This document shows, in pieces, positions 14,499 through 23,960 of a stretch of DNA of 64,000 nt; the first letter of the stretch is position 1; the number at the start of each line of letters is the position of its first letter. The notes beneath the pieces were generated by a model. The model was given only the letters and a program-made list of their open reading frames with translations, did not search any database and was not told the DNA's origin. The translations under genes were made by a program, and so were the position numbers. The stretch spans positions 281,063-345,062 of the forward strand of contig NZ_VDGI01000002.1 of assembly GCF_006861825.1 (NCBI RefSeq), read 5' to 3'. The DNA is from Psychrobacillus vulpis (GTDB lineage: Bacteria > Bacillota > Bacilli > Bacillales_A > Planococcaceae).

Positions 14499-15908
14499 AT
14501 GGAAGACTATCTGATCCAAAAATTGATTGCGATTACTGGTAAAGAAAATGCTAAAACGACGACAGCTCAGAAGCTTGCTTATTCTTACGATGCTACAGCA
14601 AACTTTCAAGCATTACCGGACTTAGTATTATCTCCATCGAATACTAAGGAAATTCAAGAAATTGTTAAAATATGCTCCGAATATAAAATTCCCATCATCT
14701 CACGTGGATCTGGAACGAACTTAGCAGCAGGGACAGTTCCAAATGCAGGTGGTGTCGTTCTTCTCTTTAATAGAATGAACCAAATATTAGAGTTCGATGA
14801 AGAAAATTTAACACTCACCGTACAACCTGGAGTTATAACAAAAGATATTAACGAGCTAGTGGAGCCAAAAGGTCTATTTTATCCGCCAGATCCAAGTTCT
14901 ATGAAAATCTCCACAATTGGAGGAAACGTCAGTGAAAATTCTGGTGGACTGAGAGGATTAAAATACGGAGTAACTCGAGATTATGTAAAGGGGTTAACTG
15001 TAGTACTACCGAATGGAGAAATTCTTAAAACAGGAGGAAAGCTTTCAAAGGATGTTGCTGGATACGATTTAACAAGTTTGTTTGTTGGTTCGGAAGGAAC
15101 AATTGGTGTTATTACAGAAATTATTCTTTCCTTAATACCATTACCTCAAACGAAACAAACGTTACTTGTTTTTTATGATCAGCTCGAAACTGCTGCCAAA
15201 ACGGTTTCTTCCATAATTGCGGCAAAAGTAGTTCCAGCCACTTTGGAATTTATGGATAAAGGAACGATTGAAAATGTAGAGGAGTATATGAAAATCGGAC
15301 TTCCAACAGATTGTGAGGCAATGCTACTTATTGAACAGGATGGGGACTTGCAAACAGTTGAAAGGGATATGCAGTTAGTACATAAAATTTGTATGGAGCA
15401 TGGAGCTAAATCTACCCAGCTAGCGCAGTCCGCTGAGGAAGCACTACAACTAAGCACAGCTAGACGAGTAGCATTGTCGGTACTAGCGAGAAAAAGACCT
15501 ACAACCATTTTAGAAGATGCTACTGTTCCTAGATCCGAAATTGCCAATATGGTAAAGGAGATTCAACGAATTGCAGTAAAGTATAACTTAATGATTTTTA
15601 CATTCGGTCATGCAGGAGATGGCAACCTCCATCCTACTTGCCTAACAGATGTTCGCGATAAAGAAGAAATGGAGCGAGTGGAAGCGGCTTTCAGTGAAAT
15701 TTTTGACAGTGCTATTCGCCTAGGTGGAACGATTACTGGAGAGCATGGTGTAGGAGAAATGAAAGCACCTTATCTTGAATGGAAAATAGGTGCATCTGGA
15801 ATTGAGGTCATGAAGGGTATTAAACAATCACTTGATCCATTAAACATAATGAACCCTGGAAAAATCTTTGCAAAAGACCGTAAGCAGAGGGTTGTGGTTC
15901 AAACATGA
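14499..15908 (+). CDS. glcD: Glycolate oxidase FAD subunit GlcD
   Basis: 469 residues. The FAD-binding PCMH domain (about 35-215) contains ISRGSGTNLAAG (67-78) and GGNVSENSGGLRGLKYG. The C-terminal FAD-oxidase domain contains FTFGHAGDGNLHPT and ITGEHGVGEMK. With GlcF it oxidises glycolate (and often D-lactate) to glyoxylate (or pyruvate), electrons going to the respiratory chain. As in B. subtilis YsfC-YsfD, no GlcE subunit is present. It overlaps glcF by 4 bases. A cre site and a CdaR-type regulator upstream fit carbon-controlled use of 2-hydroxyacids. Confidence 0.93.
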   Translation: MEDYLIQKLIAITGKENAKTTTAQKLAYSYDATANFQALPDLVLSPSNTKEIQEIVKICSEYKIPIISRGSGTNLAAGTVPNAGGVVLLFNRMNQILEFDEENLTLTVQPGVITKDINELVEPKGLFYPPDPSSMKISTIGGNVSENSGGLRGLKYGVTRDYVKGLTVVLPNGEILKTGGKLSKDVAGYDLTSLFVGSEGTIGVITEIILSLIPLPQTKQTLLVFYDQLETAAKTVSSIIAAKVVPATLEFMDKGTIENVEEYMKIGLPTDCEAMLLIEQDGDLQTVERDMQLVHKICMEHGAKSTQLAQSAEEALQLSTARRVALSVLARKRPTTILEDATVPRSEIANMVKEIQRIAVKYNLMIFTFGHAGDGNLHPTCLTDVRDKEEMERVEAAFSEIFDSAIRLGGTITGEHGVGEMKAPYLEWKIGASGIEVMKGIKQSLDPLNIMNPGKIFAKDRKQRVVVQT

Positions 15909-17221
15909 CGACTGCACTTCAAGAAAAAATGCAACAAGCATTTGTGACACATGTAGATGATGATCGCCTAATGGATTGTATGAGATGTGGATTTTGTCTA
16001 CCAGCATGTCCTACATATATTCATTCGGGCTTTGATGAAACACAGTCTCCAAGAGGAAGAATTGCATTAATGAAAGCTATACGAGATGGACAGATCATGT
16101 GGGATGGTTCGGTAGAAGAATCTTTTGATCTTTGCTTAGGTTGCAGAGCTTGTGAACCTGCCTGTCCTGCAGGAGTTCAATATGGCACTTTAATAGAAGA
16201 AACTCGTGAAGCAATACTTTCAGTGAAGCCCCAGTCCTTGAAGGAAAAAGTTGTTCGTAAAGGTGCTTTTGATAATCTATTTGCAGATCAAAAGAAAATG
16301 CAACAAGCAGTTAATCTTGTAACGTTTTATCAAAAATCAGGTCTACAGAAAGTAGTAAGGAAAATAGGGTTTTTAGAACTTTTTCCTCCTTTCATGAAAG
16401 AGATGGAAAGTGTCCTACCAATACCAGCAAAAAGAAAGAAACCTGAAAATGAAAGAGCAAAAGTGAAGGTAAAAGTTGCTTTTTTTGCTGGATGTTTAAT
16501 GGACACATTATTTAATGAGACAAATAGAAATACGATAGCAATCTTAGAAAAATTAGGTTGTGAAGTGCTAATTCCCGAAAATCAGCAATGCTGCGGAGCT
16601 TTACATGGACATAGCGGAGAATTAGAAAAATCAAAAAGAAACGCTATAGCAAACATCAAAGCATTTGAGTTAGATGAGATTGATTTCATTGTGAATAATG
16701 CAGGAGGTTGTGGTGCTTTTTTAGGAGAGTATGATAAATTACTTTCCAATGATCCAATATTATTTGAAAAAGCTAAGCAATTTACTGCAAAGCAGATAGA
16801 CATATCTTCCTTGTTAATAAAATTAGGAATTGTTGATTACTTAGAAAAGCTACCAGTAAGTTCATCTTTAGGACTTGTCACTTATCAAGATTCATGCCAT
16901 TTACGAAATGTAACAGGTGTTAAGGACGAGCCTCGCGATATATTAAAAGCTGTGCAAGATTGCAAGTATGTGGAGTTACCAAATGCAGATCTTTGTTGTG
17001 GTTCTGCTGGCATATATAATTTACTTCAGCCAAAAATGGCATCACTCCTTTTAGAGTCTAAAATGCAGAAAGTGAAAGAAGTAAGTGCAAGTACCGTGAT
17101 CACAACAAACCCTGGATGTTTGTTGCAAATGAAGGTTGGTATTGAGCGAGAAGGACTATCTACTACAACACAGGCATTGCATTTGGTTGATTTTATTTAT
17201 GGAAAAATGTTTTACCAATAA
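15905..17221 (+). CDS. glcF: Glycolate oxidase iron-sulfur subunit GlcF
   Basis: 438 residues. Two ferredoxin-type 4Fe-4S motifs are present: C25, C28, C31, C35 (CMRCGFCLPACP) and C77, C80, C83, C87 (CLGCRACEPACP). Two cysteine-rich CCG domains follow, marked by NQQCCGALHGHSG and DLCCGSAGIYN. This is the electron-transfer partner of GlcD, of the LutA/GlpC type. The ATG overlaps the glcD stop (ATGA), so the two are translationally coupled. The TRAP operon continues after only 20 bases with an AATTTGGAGGG ribosome site, which supports a single transcript. Confidence 0.94.
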   Translation: MTTALQEKMQQAFVTHVDDDRLMDCMRCGFCLPACPTYIHSGFDETQSPRGRIALMKAIRDGQIMWDGSVEESFDLCLGCRACEPACPAGVQYGTLIEETREAILSVKPQSLKEKVVRKGAFDNLFADQKKMQQAVNLVTFYQKSGLQKVVRKIGFLELFPPFMKEMESVLPIPAKRKKPENERAKVKVKVAFFAGCLMDTLFNETNRNTIAILEKLGCEVLIPENQQCCGALHGHSGELEKSKRNAIANIKAFELDEIDFIVNNAGGCGAFLGEYDKLLSNDPILFEKAKQFTAKQIDISSLLIKLGIVDYLEKLPVSSSLGLVTYQDSCHLRNVTGVKDEPRDILKAVQDCKYVELPNADLCCGSAGIYNLLQPKMASLLLESKMQKVKEVSASTVITTNPGCLLQMKVGIEREGLSTTTQALHLVDFIYGKMFYQ

Positions 17222-17241
17222 TAATTTGGAGGGAAATAAGA

Positions 17242-18255
17242 ATGAAAAGAAAAAGTTGGAAATTAGGGTCATTAGGTTTAGCTGCAATGCTTCTGTTAGG
17301 GGCATGTTCATCAGGTTCGGCAGAAGAGTCAAAAGGAAAAGAATACAAATTGAAAATGTCAGTTACAGTAAACGATTCTTCAACATGGTACGCAGCTGCT
17401 AAGAAGTTGTCTGATGATGTAAGTGAAGAAACAGATGGACGTATTAAAATTGAAGTATTCCCAAATGAGCAATTATCTGGTGGGGATTCAGGGAAAGCTG
17501 TAGAAATGCTTTCGAAAGGTTCGACAGATTTAACATTCAACTCCACAATTATTTATTCCATTTTAGATGAGCGTTTTGGTGTAGCGAGCGCACCTTTCCT
17601 ATTCAATAATACCGACGAAGTAGATAAAGTATTTGGGGGAGAAGGTGGAGAAGCTATAACAAAAATACTAGAAGAAAAAGGTGTCAAGGCCTTAGGATTT
17701 GGTCAGAATGGATTCCGACAAGTGACGAATAGTGTGAAAGAAATTAAGTCTCCTGAAGATTTGAAAGGATTAAAAATACGAATTCCTGGTATTACAATGT
17801 ATACCGATTTGTATCGTACACTTGGTGCGGATCCAACTACTATGACATTCTCAGAAGTGTTTACTTCACTTCAACAAGGAACAATTAATGGGCAAGAGAA
17901 CCCAATTGATGTTATTCATTCATCTAAATTAAATGAAGTACAAGACTATTTAACATTGTGGAATTACTCTTATGACCCACTTGTACTAGGTATGAACAAA
18001 AAACTTTACGATTCTATGAGTAAAGAGGATCAAGAATTGTTTGCAAGATTAGGTAAAGAAGCTGCGGAATATCAAGTAGAGTTAGCTCGTGAAAAAGAAA
18101 CGAAACAATTAGAAGAGTTAAAAGCTGCTGGAATGAAACTATATGAGCCAACGGAAGATGAACTGGCTAAATTTAAAGAAGTTGTTCAACCAGTTTACGA
18201 TAAATACACAAGTATTTGGGGAGAAGATTTACTAAAAGCGTTTCAGAAACGTTAA
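17242..18255 (+). CDS. dctP: TRAP solute-binding protein (DctP family), second copy
   Basis: 337 residues. The lipoprotein signal ends in LLGAC with Cys22. The mature protein shows DctP hallmarks: IEVFPNEQLSGGDSGKAVEM, GLGFGQNGFRQVTNS-like region (read as LGFGQNGFRQVTN), and GLKIRIPGITMYTDLYRTLGADPT, given here in part. The conserved arginine of GLKIRIP normally contacts a substrate carboxylate. It follows glcDF directly, so glycolate or another small 2-hydroxyacid is the likely ligand (inference). It is diverged from the DctP at 4913, indicating different substrates. Confidence 0.92.
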   Translation: MKRKSWKLGSLGLAAMLLLGACSSGSAEESKGKEYKLKMSVTVNDSSTWYAAAKKLSDDVSEETDGRIKIEVFPNEQLSGGDSGKAVEMLSKGSTDLTFNSTIIYSILDERFGVASAPFLFNNTDEVDKVFGGEGGEAITKILEEKGVKALGFGQNGFRQVTNSVKEIKSPEDLKGLKIRIPGITMYTDLYRTLGADPTTMTFSEVFTSLQQGTINGQENPIDVIHSSKLNEVQDYLTLWNYSYDPLVLGMNKKLYDSMSKEDQELFARLGKEAAEYQVELAREKETKQLEELKAAGMKLYEPTEDELAKFKEVVQPVYDKYTSIWGEDLLKAFQKR

Positions 18256-18272
18256 GATTGGAGGGCAATAAG

Positions 18273-18758
18273 ATGGATCAACTATTGAATAGATTAGAAG
18301 AATGGATCGTTGCTATTGTCATGTCCGTCATGTCGACCATTGCGTTTTTGAACATACTTTCTAGGGGAATTGTGAACTATTCACTTTCCTTTACGGAAGA
18401 AATTACGATTAATTTGTTCGTATTTTTAACTTTTGTAGGTACTTCGATAGGTGTGCGTCAAAACGCACACCTTGGATTTACTTTAATATTTGATAGAGTC
18501 AATGGCATGTTTAAAAAAGGTATTACATTACTAGTAGGTTTACTTATGGGGATTTTATTTCTTATTTTATTATACTTTGGAATCCAGATGGTTCTTTTCC
18601 AAATGGATATGGGGCAAAAAACTCCATCGCTTGGATGGCCTCAATGGGTTTTCTCTCTAGCTATGCCAGTAGGAGCGTTACTTTGTTTATATCGTACTAT
18701 TCAAGCAACAGTTATCGAGTATCGTGAAGAAAATGTGAACGGAGGAAAATCAGTATGA
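18273..18758 (+). CDS. dctQ: TRAP small permease (DctQ), second copy
   Basis: 161 residues from ATG 18273, chosen because GGAGG lies 9 bases upstream; longer readings run back into dctP without a ribosome site. It has four membrane segments. The segment SFTEEITINLFVFLTFVGTS carries the DctQ TEE motif. It forms the membrane part with DctM and overlaps that gene by 4 bases (ATGA). Confidence 0.9.
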   Translation: MDQLLNRLEEWIVAIVMSVMSTIAFLNILSRGIVNYSLSFTEEITINLFVFLTFVGTSIGVRQNAHLGFTLIFDRVNGMFKKGITLLVGLLMGILFLILLYFGIQMVLFQMDMGQKTPSLGWPQWVFSLAMPVGALLCLYRTIQATVIEYREENVNGGKSV

Positions 18759-20077
18759 CAGCAATCATATTATTTGGCCTATTTATTGTGCTAGTTTTAC
18801 TGCGAATTCCAATAGCTGTTTCATTAGCGATATCTTCTATTGTTGTGTTATTTACAGGCAGTGGAATATTTGGGCTAGAGCTTGTGGCAGATATTATGTA
18901 CACAAGTGTCGCGAAGTTTACGTTACTTGCTATTCCATTCTTTGTGTTGGCTGGGGTAATTATGGAGCAAGCAGGTATTTCTAAGAGACTTATTGATTTT
19001 GCTCAAGCATTGGTCGGTCATAGAAAAAGTGGAATTGTTTTTGTAACAGTGTTGGTTGCTATCTTCTTCGCTGCAATTTCTGGATCAGGTCCTGCTACTG
19101 TTGCCGCTATTGGCGGTATATTGATTCCAGCACTTGTAGGTAATGGCTATAAGAAGGAAACAGCTGGTGCTCTTGTAGCAAGTTCTGGTGCAATTGGTAT
19201 CGTAATTCCTCCAAGTATTGCATTTATCGTTTTTGCAGTAGTCGCAGGAGATCAAATCCCTGTATCGATTGCGCGTCTTTTTATCGCTGGTATAATTCCT
19301 GGTATTTTGCTTGGAATAGGATTCGTGCTTGCTGCCATGTTTGTTAGATGGAGACAAGAGAAAAAAGAAGGTCCATTAGAAGGGTTTGTTCAACAAAAAC
19401 GAGCAACTGGGAAAGAAAGATGGAAAGCTTTTGTAAATGCTTTGTGGGGGCTCATGATTCCAGTAATCATTTTAGGTGGTATTTATGGTGGTTTCTTTAC
19501 TCCTACAGAAGCTGCAGTAGTTGCTGTGTTCTACGGATTACTCGTAGGTTTCTTCGTTTATAAAGAATTAAATATTAAAAGTCTCTTTAATATATTAGTA
19601 GCATCTTCAGTTCAGACGGCTACTGTTATGTTCATCGTTAGTGCAGCATCAGTGTTTGCTTATATTATTACGACAGAACAAATTGCAACTACTCTATCAG
19701 ATGCAATGTTAGGACTTTCAGACAACAAAATAATTATTTTATTAATAGTAAATATCATTCTACTAATTGCTGGTATGTTTATCGATGCAATTTCAGCATT
19801 CTACATTCTAGTACCTATACTAGCACCCGTTATGATTTTACTAGGTGTTGATCCAACGGTATTTGGAGTATTTATGACGGTTAACTTAGCGATTGGTTTA
19901 TTTACACCACCTGTTGGGTTGAATTTGTATGTAGCATCTGGAATATCTAAAACGTCACTTGGAGAAATATCGAGAGGTGTTGTACCGTTTGTAATTTCTT
20001 CTGTAATTATTTTGTTGCTTATTACGTATGTGCCAGTAATTTCAACATTTTTGCCAGATTTATTGAACATAAAATAA
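18755..20077 (+). CDS. dctM: TRAP large permease (DctM), second copy
   Basis: 440 residues with about 12 membrane segments. AAISGSGPATVAAIGGILI, AIGIVIPPSIAFIVFAVVAG, GGIYGGFFTPTEAA and IGLFTPPVGLNLYVASG identify DctM. Compared with the copy at 6457 it has an extra cytoplasmic-looking loop (about 205-225, WRQEKKEGPLEGFVQQKRAT). It ends the transporter part of the operon; an SDR gene follows after 31 bases. Confidence 0.93.
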   Translation: MTAIILFGLFIVLVLLRIPIAVSLAISSIVVLFTGSGIFGLELVADIMYTSVAKFTLLAIPFFVLAGVIMEQAGISKRLIDFAQALVGHRKSGIVFVTVLVAIFFAAISGSGPATVAAIGGILIPALVGNGYKKETAGALVASSGAIGIVIPPSIAFIVFAVVAGDQIPVSIARLFIAGIIPGILLGIGFVLAAMFVRWRQEKKEGPLEGFVQQKRATGKERWKAFVNALWGLMIPVIILGGIYGGFFTPTEAAVVAVFYGLLVGFFVYKELNIKSLFNILVASSVQTATVMFIVSAASVFAYIITTEQIATTLSDAMLGLSDNKIIILLIVNIILLIAGMFIDAISAFYILVPILAPVMILLGVDPTVFGVFMTVNLAIGLFTPPVGLNLYVASGISKTSLGEISRGVVPFVISSVIILLLITYVPVISTFLPDLLNIK

Positions 20078-20108
20078 GGATATTAATAATAAATAAGGGG
20101 ATGGGTTC

Positions 20109-20870
20109 ATGAGAGTAAAAGGTCAAACAGCCATTATAACAGGGGCAGCAAGTGGTATTGGAGCAGAATCTGCCATTTATCTTGCAAAAGAAGGGGCAAA
20201 TATTGTTCTAGTAGACTTAAATTCTTGTGCCAAAACGATTGATCGAATTCGTGCTATTAACGAAGATGCTCAAGTGCTGGAATGCTTAGGGGACATTCGG
20301 GACGAAGAGTTTGTGAAAGCAACAGTAGCTAGATCATCGGATACCTTTGGCGAATTACATATTTTAGTAAATAATGCAGGTACGTGCGCCCGCTTAAGTA
20401 TTGAAGATATGACTTTAAATGCATGGGATAGAGATTTAGATACGAATGTAAAAGCATCATTTTTATTTATTCAAGCAGTTGTATACCCACATATGATGGA
20501 GCAGAAATATGGTCGCATCATTAATATTAGTTCCATTTCTGGTATAAATGGTGGAGCTTCTTCTGGGGATGGAGATGCAACAAGAAGATCTGGTCCAGCG
20601 TATGCAGCATCTAAAGGAGCGGTAATCGCATTAACAAAATGGGTAGCAAAAGAGCTAGGTGTGCATGGCATTACTTGTAATTCGGTTGCACCAGGTGCAA
20701 CCGCTACGGGTATTACATCTGGGGTTGATTATGATTTTAGTAGACAAGTTGTCAAACGTATGGGTACTCCTGAAGATATAGCGGAAGCAGTTCTTTATTT
20801 TGCTTCACCAGAGTCAAGCTATACGACAGGTCAAGTGTTACAAGTCGATGGAGGGTATAACTTTGGCTGA
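20109..20870 (+). CDS. Short-chain dehydrogenase/reductase (FabG-like SDR)
   Basis: 253 residues, classical SDR. The nucleotide motif TGAASGIG is at 11-18 and NNAG at 88-91. The catalytic Ser is near 142 (INISSISG), with Tyr165 and Lys169 in AYAASKGA. VDLN after beta-2 suggests NAD+ rather than NADPH (Asp at the end of the strand). It should interconvert a hydroxyl and a ketone. An insert GGASSGDGDATRRSG before the catalytic Tyr is a little unusual. The operon setting points to catabolism rather than fatty-acid synthesis: a glycolate oxidase and TRAP importer upstream, an acyl-CoA ligase and thiolase downstream. Confidence 0.9.
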   Translation: MRVKGQTAIITGAASGIGAESAIYLAKEGANIVLVDLNSCAKTIDRIRAINEDAQVLECLGDIRDEEFVKATVARSSDTFGELHILVNNAGTCARLSIEDMTLNAWDRDLDTNVKASFLFIQAVVYPHMMEQKYGRIINISSISGINGGASSGDGDATRRSGPAYAASKGAVIALTKWVAKELGVHGITCNSVAPGATATGITSGVDYDFSRQVVKRMGTPEDIAEAVLYFASPESSYTTGQVLQVDGGYNFG

Positions 20871-21336
20871 TCGAATACAGGCGGTACTTGATAAAGAATC
20901 TAGTCGTATTGTTGGAAGATTCATGAAAGATGTAGATTTATTTGGTGGAATAAAAGAAGTGTGTAAAAGATTTGATTTAGAAGCTGCCCAGTTTCAATGT
21001 ATAGGCTCGCTCAGCCATGCAACATATGTACAGTTGGAGAAAACGAGTGAGGGAGTTCTTCAGTATTCCAAGAAAATTATAAGCGATTCTCCAGTAGAAT
21101 TATTATCTGGTACTGGATTCGTTGGGCTAGGTTCAGATGGAGAGCTAGATGTACATTTTCATGGAATGTTTGTGGATTGTCACCAACAAATTAGTGGAGG
21201 TCACTTCCTTGATGGAGAGAATCCGGTTGCTATCACAATTGAATTCATTTTGTTTCCTTTGAAGGATATTGAACTTAAGCGTGGAAATGATTTATATAGT
21301 AATTTACCAGTATTTCAGTTTTCAATGAAGGAGTGA
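20863..21336 (+). CDS. PPC / DUF296 (PD1-like) domain protein
   Basis: 157 residues from TTG 20863, which overlaps the SDR stop by 8 bases and follows GGAGGG by 7. It matches the PPC (DUF296) fold: LFGGIKEVCKRF near 26-37, DVHFHGMFVD with His98 and His100, and ISGGHFLDGENPV with His114. These histidines bind a metal in bacterial PPC proteins, which are trimers of uncertain function; plant relatives carry the domain in AT-hook proteins. I cannot assign a reaction. The tight overlap inside a catabolic operon suggests an accessory or small enzyme role rather than DNA binding. Confidence 0.82.
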   Translation: MADRIQAVLDKESSRIVGRFMKDVDLFGGIKEVCKRFDLEAAQFQCIGSLSHATYVQLEKTSEGVLQYSKKIISDSPVELLSGTGFVGLGSDGELDVHFHGMFVDCHQQISGGHFLDGENPVAITIEFILFPLKDIELKRGNDLYSNLPVFQFSMKE

Positions 21337-21341
21337 GTTAA

Positions 21342-22823
21342 ATGGAAACGTTAGCACAATTAGCATTGAAATCAGCTGCAGCTTATCCACAAAAAACGGC
21401 AGTAAAAGATCAATATAGATCGTTTAATTATCAAGATATGATAGACAGAGCACATGCGCTTTCTTCGTACTTTCACGATAAAGGTTTTGTTAAGGGTGAT
21501 AGAATTGCAATTTTGATGCCAAACCGTTTGGAGCATATTGAACTGGATGTTGCAGTATCACTTGCAGGGCTTATCAAAGTGCCTTTAAATTACCGTCTAC
21601 ATCCTAGAGAGCATCAGTATATGTTAAATGATGCACTTCCAAAATTAATTATTGGTGAGCAAGAGTTGATAAATCCGATTGGAAGTAATATAGAGGTATT
21701 ATCTGTTGGAGAGGCATATGAAAGCGTAGTCCATTCTTATTTAGGAAAACATTATTTAGAAAATGTGGACGAAGACGATTTATTTGCAATTATGTACACA
21801 TCTGGTACAACAGGTAATCCTAAAGGTGTTATGTTATCTCATCGAAATATGATTGCCGGTGCCTTATCTTTAGCGCAAGTATGTGAAGTGGACTACAACG
21901 ATGTTATTGGTCATGTTGCTCCTTTAACACACGGTAGTAATTTCTTATCCCATGTTTCTTGGTTATATGGGTCAACTCAAGTTGTGTTTAATAAGTTCGA
22001 ACCAGAAGAATTTGTCAATGATTTAAAGAAAGAATCCGTATCAGTCATTTTTTTAGTACCAACAATGGTGAATTTAATGATTCAACATCCAAATTTCGAT
22101 CCTTCCCAACTATCTACATTGAAGTCAATTAATATGGCAGGCTCCCCAATTGCTTCTAGTAAATTGGAAGAAGCATTAAACCTAACTGGTCCTATTTTTG
22201 CTGAAACTTACGGACAAGTAGAAGCTCCAATGTGTATTACAATGATGCCTAAGAAAGAGCTTAGTACTCGATTAGAATCATGCGGAAGAGTTGGGCTTTT
22301 CGTTAGCGTAAAAATTGTAGATGATGAAGGTAAAGAGGTAAAAGACGGGGAAGTAGGAGAAATTATTTGTAAAGGCTCTCTTGTTATGAAAGGTTATTGG
22401 AATAATGAGAAAGCAACAAATGAAACATTGCGAGATGGATGGCTGCATACTGGTGATTTAGGATGGAAGAGTCCGGAAGGATATGTTCATATTGTTGATC
22501 GTAAAAAGGATGTTATCATTTCAGGAGGAGTGAATATTTATCCTCGAGAAGTGGAAGAAGTGCTTAACTTACATCCAGGTGTAAAAGAAACATGTGTCAT
22601 TGGTGTCCCAGACGAAAAGTGGGGAGAAAATGTTGTAGCATACGTCGTTCCTAACGGAAAAGAGACTGTTTCAACAGAAGCACTGTTAGCATTATGTGTG
22701 GAAAATATGGCGAGCTTTAAAAAGCCTAAATCCATTTATATTGTGGATGAATTACCTAAAAGTTCGTATGGAAAAATTTTAAAAAGAGAAATGCGAGACC
22801 AACATAAGGAGGTTAGCGTATGA
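21342..22823 (+). CDS. Acyl-CoA synthetase (AMP-forming ligase)
   Basis: 493 residues of the ANL superfamily. The P-loop YTSGTTGNPKG is at 152-162. Further motifs are AETYGQVEAP, GWLHTGDLGW, DRKKDVIISGGVNIYPREVEE and the catalytic lysine in SSYGKILKRE. It activates a carboxylic acid to an acyl-CoA through an acyl-AMP. The substrate cannot be read, but Gly/Ala-rich pocket segments (INMAGSPI) resemble medium-chain or aromatic acid ligases. It overlaps the thiolase gene by 4 bases, and so probably feeds it. Confidence 0.92.
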   Translation: METLAQLALKSAAAYPQKTAVKDQYRSFNYQDMIDRAHALSSYFHDKGFVKGDRIAILMPNRLEHIELDVAVSLAGLIKVPLNYRLHPREHQYMLNDALPKLIIGEQELINPIGSNIEVLSVGEAYESVVHSYLGKHYLENVDEDDLFAIMYTSGTTGNPKGVMLSHRNMIAGALSLAQVCEVDYNDVIGHVAPLTHGSNFLSHVSWLYGSTQVVFNKFEPEEFVNDLKKESVSVIFLVPTMVNLMIQHPNFDPSQLSTLKSINMAGSPIASSKLEEALNLTGPIFAETYGQVEAPMCITMMPKKELSTRLESCGRVGLFVSVKIVDDEGKEVKDGEVGEIICKGSLVMKGYWNNEKATNETLRDGWLHTGDLGWKSPEGYVHIVDRKKDVIISGGVNIYPREVEEVLNLHPGVKETCVIGVPDEKWGENVVAYVVPNGKETVSTEALLALCVENMASFKKPKSIYIVDELPKSSYGKILKREMRDQHKEVSV

Positions 22824-23953
22824 CGAACGTTTACGTACATGGAATTGGTATGACTCAGTTTGGTACATTTATAGACCGAACAATGAAAGATATGTTGTTA
22901 GATGCTTGTATTCAAGCTTTAGAAGATGCAGGTAACCCAAAAGTAGATGCTGTTTTTGTTGGGAACTTTATGGGTGGATCTATTTATAATCAAGAAATAT
23001 TAGGTGCTATTGTAGCAAATGAACTTGGACTTGGATTTGTTCCAACGGCTAAAGTAGAGGGTGCATGTGCTTCAGGAGGAATTGCATTAAGGCAAGGTAT
23101 TCTCGGAATAATGAGTGGCGAGTATAATACGGTGCTTGTTGCAGGTGTAGAAAAGATGAAACACGCTTCAACTGTTGATGTTACTCAAGCAATCAATGCT
23201 GCAATGGATAACGATTCTAATGAAAAGAATGCAGGATTAACATTCCCAGGATTTTTCGGTGTGCTTGCTAATCGATATTTTTATGAGACAGGAGCTTCTA
23301 AAAAGCATTTAGCAATGGTTGCTTTGAAAAATAGGGAGCATGCATTAAATAACCCAGTAGCTCAATTTAGAAAGCCTGCTACATTTAATGAAATTATGGA
23401 AGCACGTATGATAACAAATCCGTTAGGCTTGTTTGACTGTTCTCCTATGACGGATGGAGCAGCTGCAGTTGTTATTTCAAAGGACAAATCTGCTATTCAT
23501 ATTCGCTCGTCTGCACAAGCTTCTGGACCAACTCAAATGCAAGATGCAGAGGATCTATTGTCTATTCCTGCAATTCGTGAATCTGGTCGGCTTGCTTATG
23601 AAAAAGCAGGGGTGGGACCTGATGATATAGATGTAGTAGAAATTCATGACTGTTTTTCAATGACTGAAATGATTGCGATTGAGGAGTTAGGCTTTTTTAA
23701 TAAGCGAGAAGGTTGGATCGCGGTAGAAGAAGGAAGAACGAAATCTACAGGAGATAAACCTGTCAATACAAGTGGAGGTTTACTTTCACGTGGGCACCCA
23801 ATTGGGGCTACTGGCGTTGCACAAATTTATCAATTGGTTCGTCAGTTACGTGGAAATGCAGCAAACCAAGTGGATAATCCGAGACTGGCTTTAGCACAAA
23901 ATCTCGGTGGAACAGGCTCATATTCTACTGTGCATATTTTGGAGAGGGTGTGA
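22820..23953 (+). CDS. SCP2-type thiolase lacking the second cysteine
   Basis: 377 residues. The nucleophile Cys83 in EGACASGGIA, the EIHDCF motif and the histidine loop GGLLSRGHPIGATG are present. The C-terminal CxG motif of true biosynthetic and degradative thiolases is replaced by NLGGTGS. That is the pattern of SCP2/SCPx-like thiolases, some of which act as aldolases or acyl-transfer subunits with a DUF35 partner (Ltp2-type in steroid side-chain degradation). Here a DUF35 protein follows after 7 bases. So cleavage of a CoA-activated acid by a thiolase-DUF35 pair is plausible (inference). Confidence 0.88.
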   Translation: MTNVYVHGIGMTQFGTFIDRTMKDMLLDACIQALEDAGNPKVDAVFVGNFMGGSIYNQEILGAIVANELGLGFVPTAKVEGACASGGIALRQGILGIMSGEYNTVLVAGVEKMKHASTVDVTQAINAAMDNDSNEKNAGLTFPGFFGVLANRYFYETGASKKHLAMVALKNREHALNNPVAQFRKPATFNEIMEARMITNPLGLFDCSPMTDGAAAVVISKDKSAIHIRSSAQASGPTQMQDAEDLLSIPAIRESGRLAYEKAGVGPDDIDVVEIHDCFSMTEMIAIEELGFFNKREGWIAVEEGRTKSTGDKPVNTSGGLLSRGHPIGATGVAQIYQLVRQLRGNAANQVDNPRLALAQNLGGTGSYSTVHILERV

Positions 23954-23960
23954 ATGTTGA

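Noticed and set aside
20800..20862. Longer N-terminus for the PPC/DUF296 gene
   Set aside because: The upstream ATG codons lie inside the SDR gene without ribosome sites; TTG 20863 has GGAGGG at the right distance and fits the domain start.
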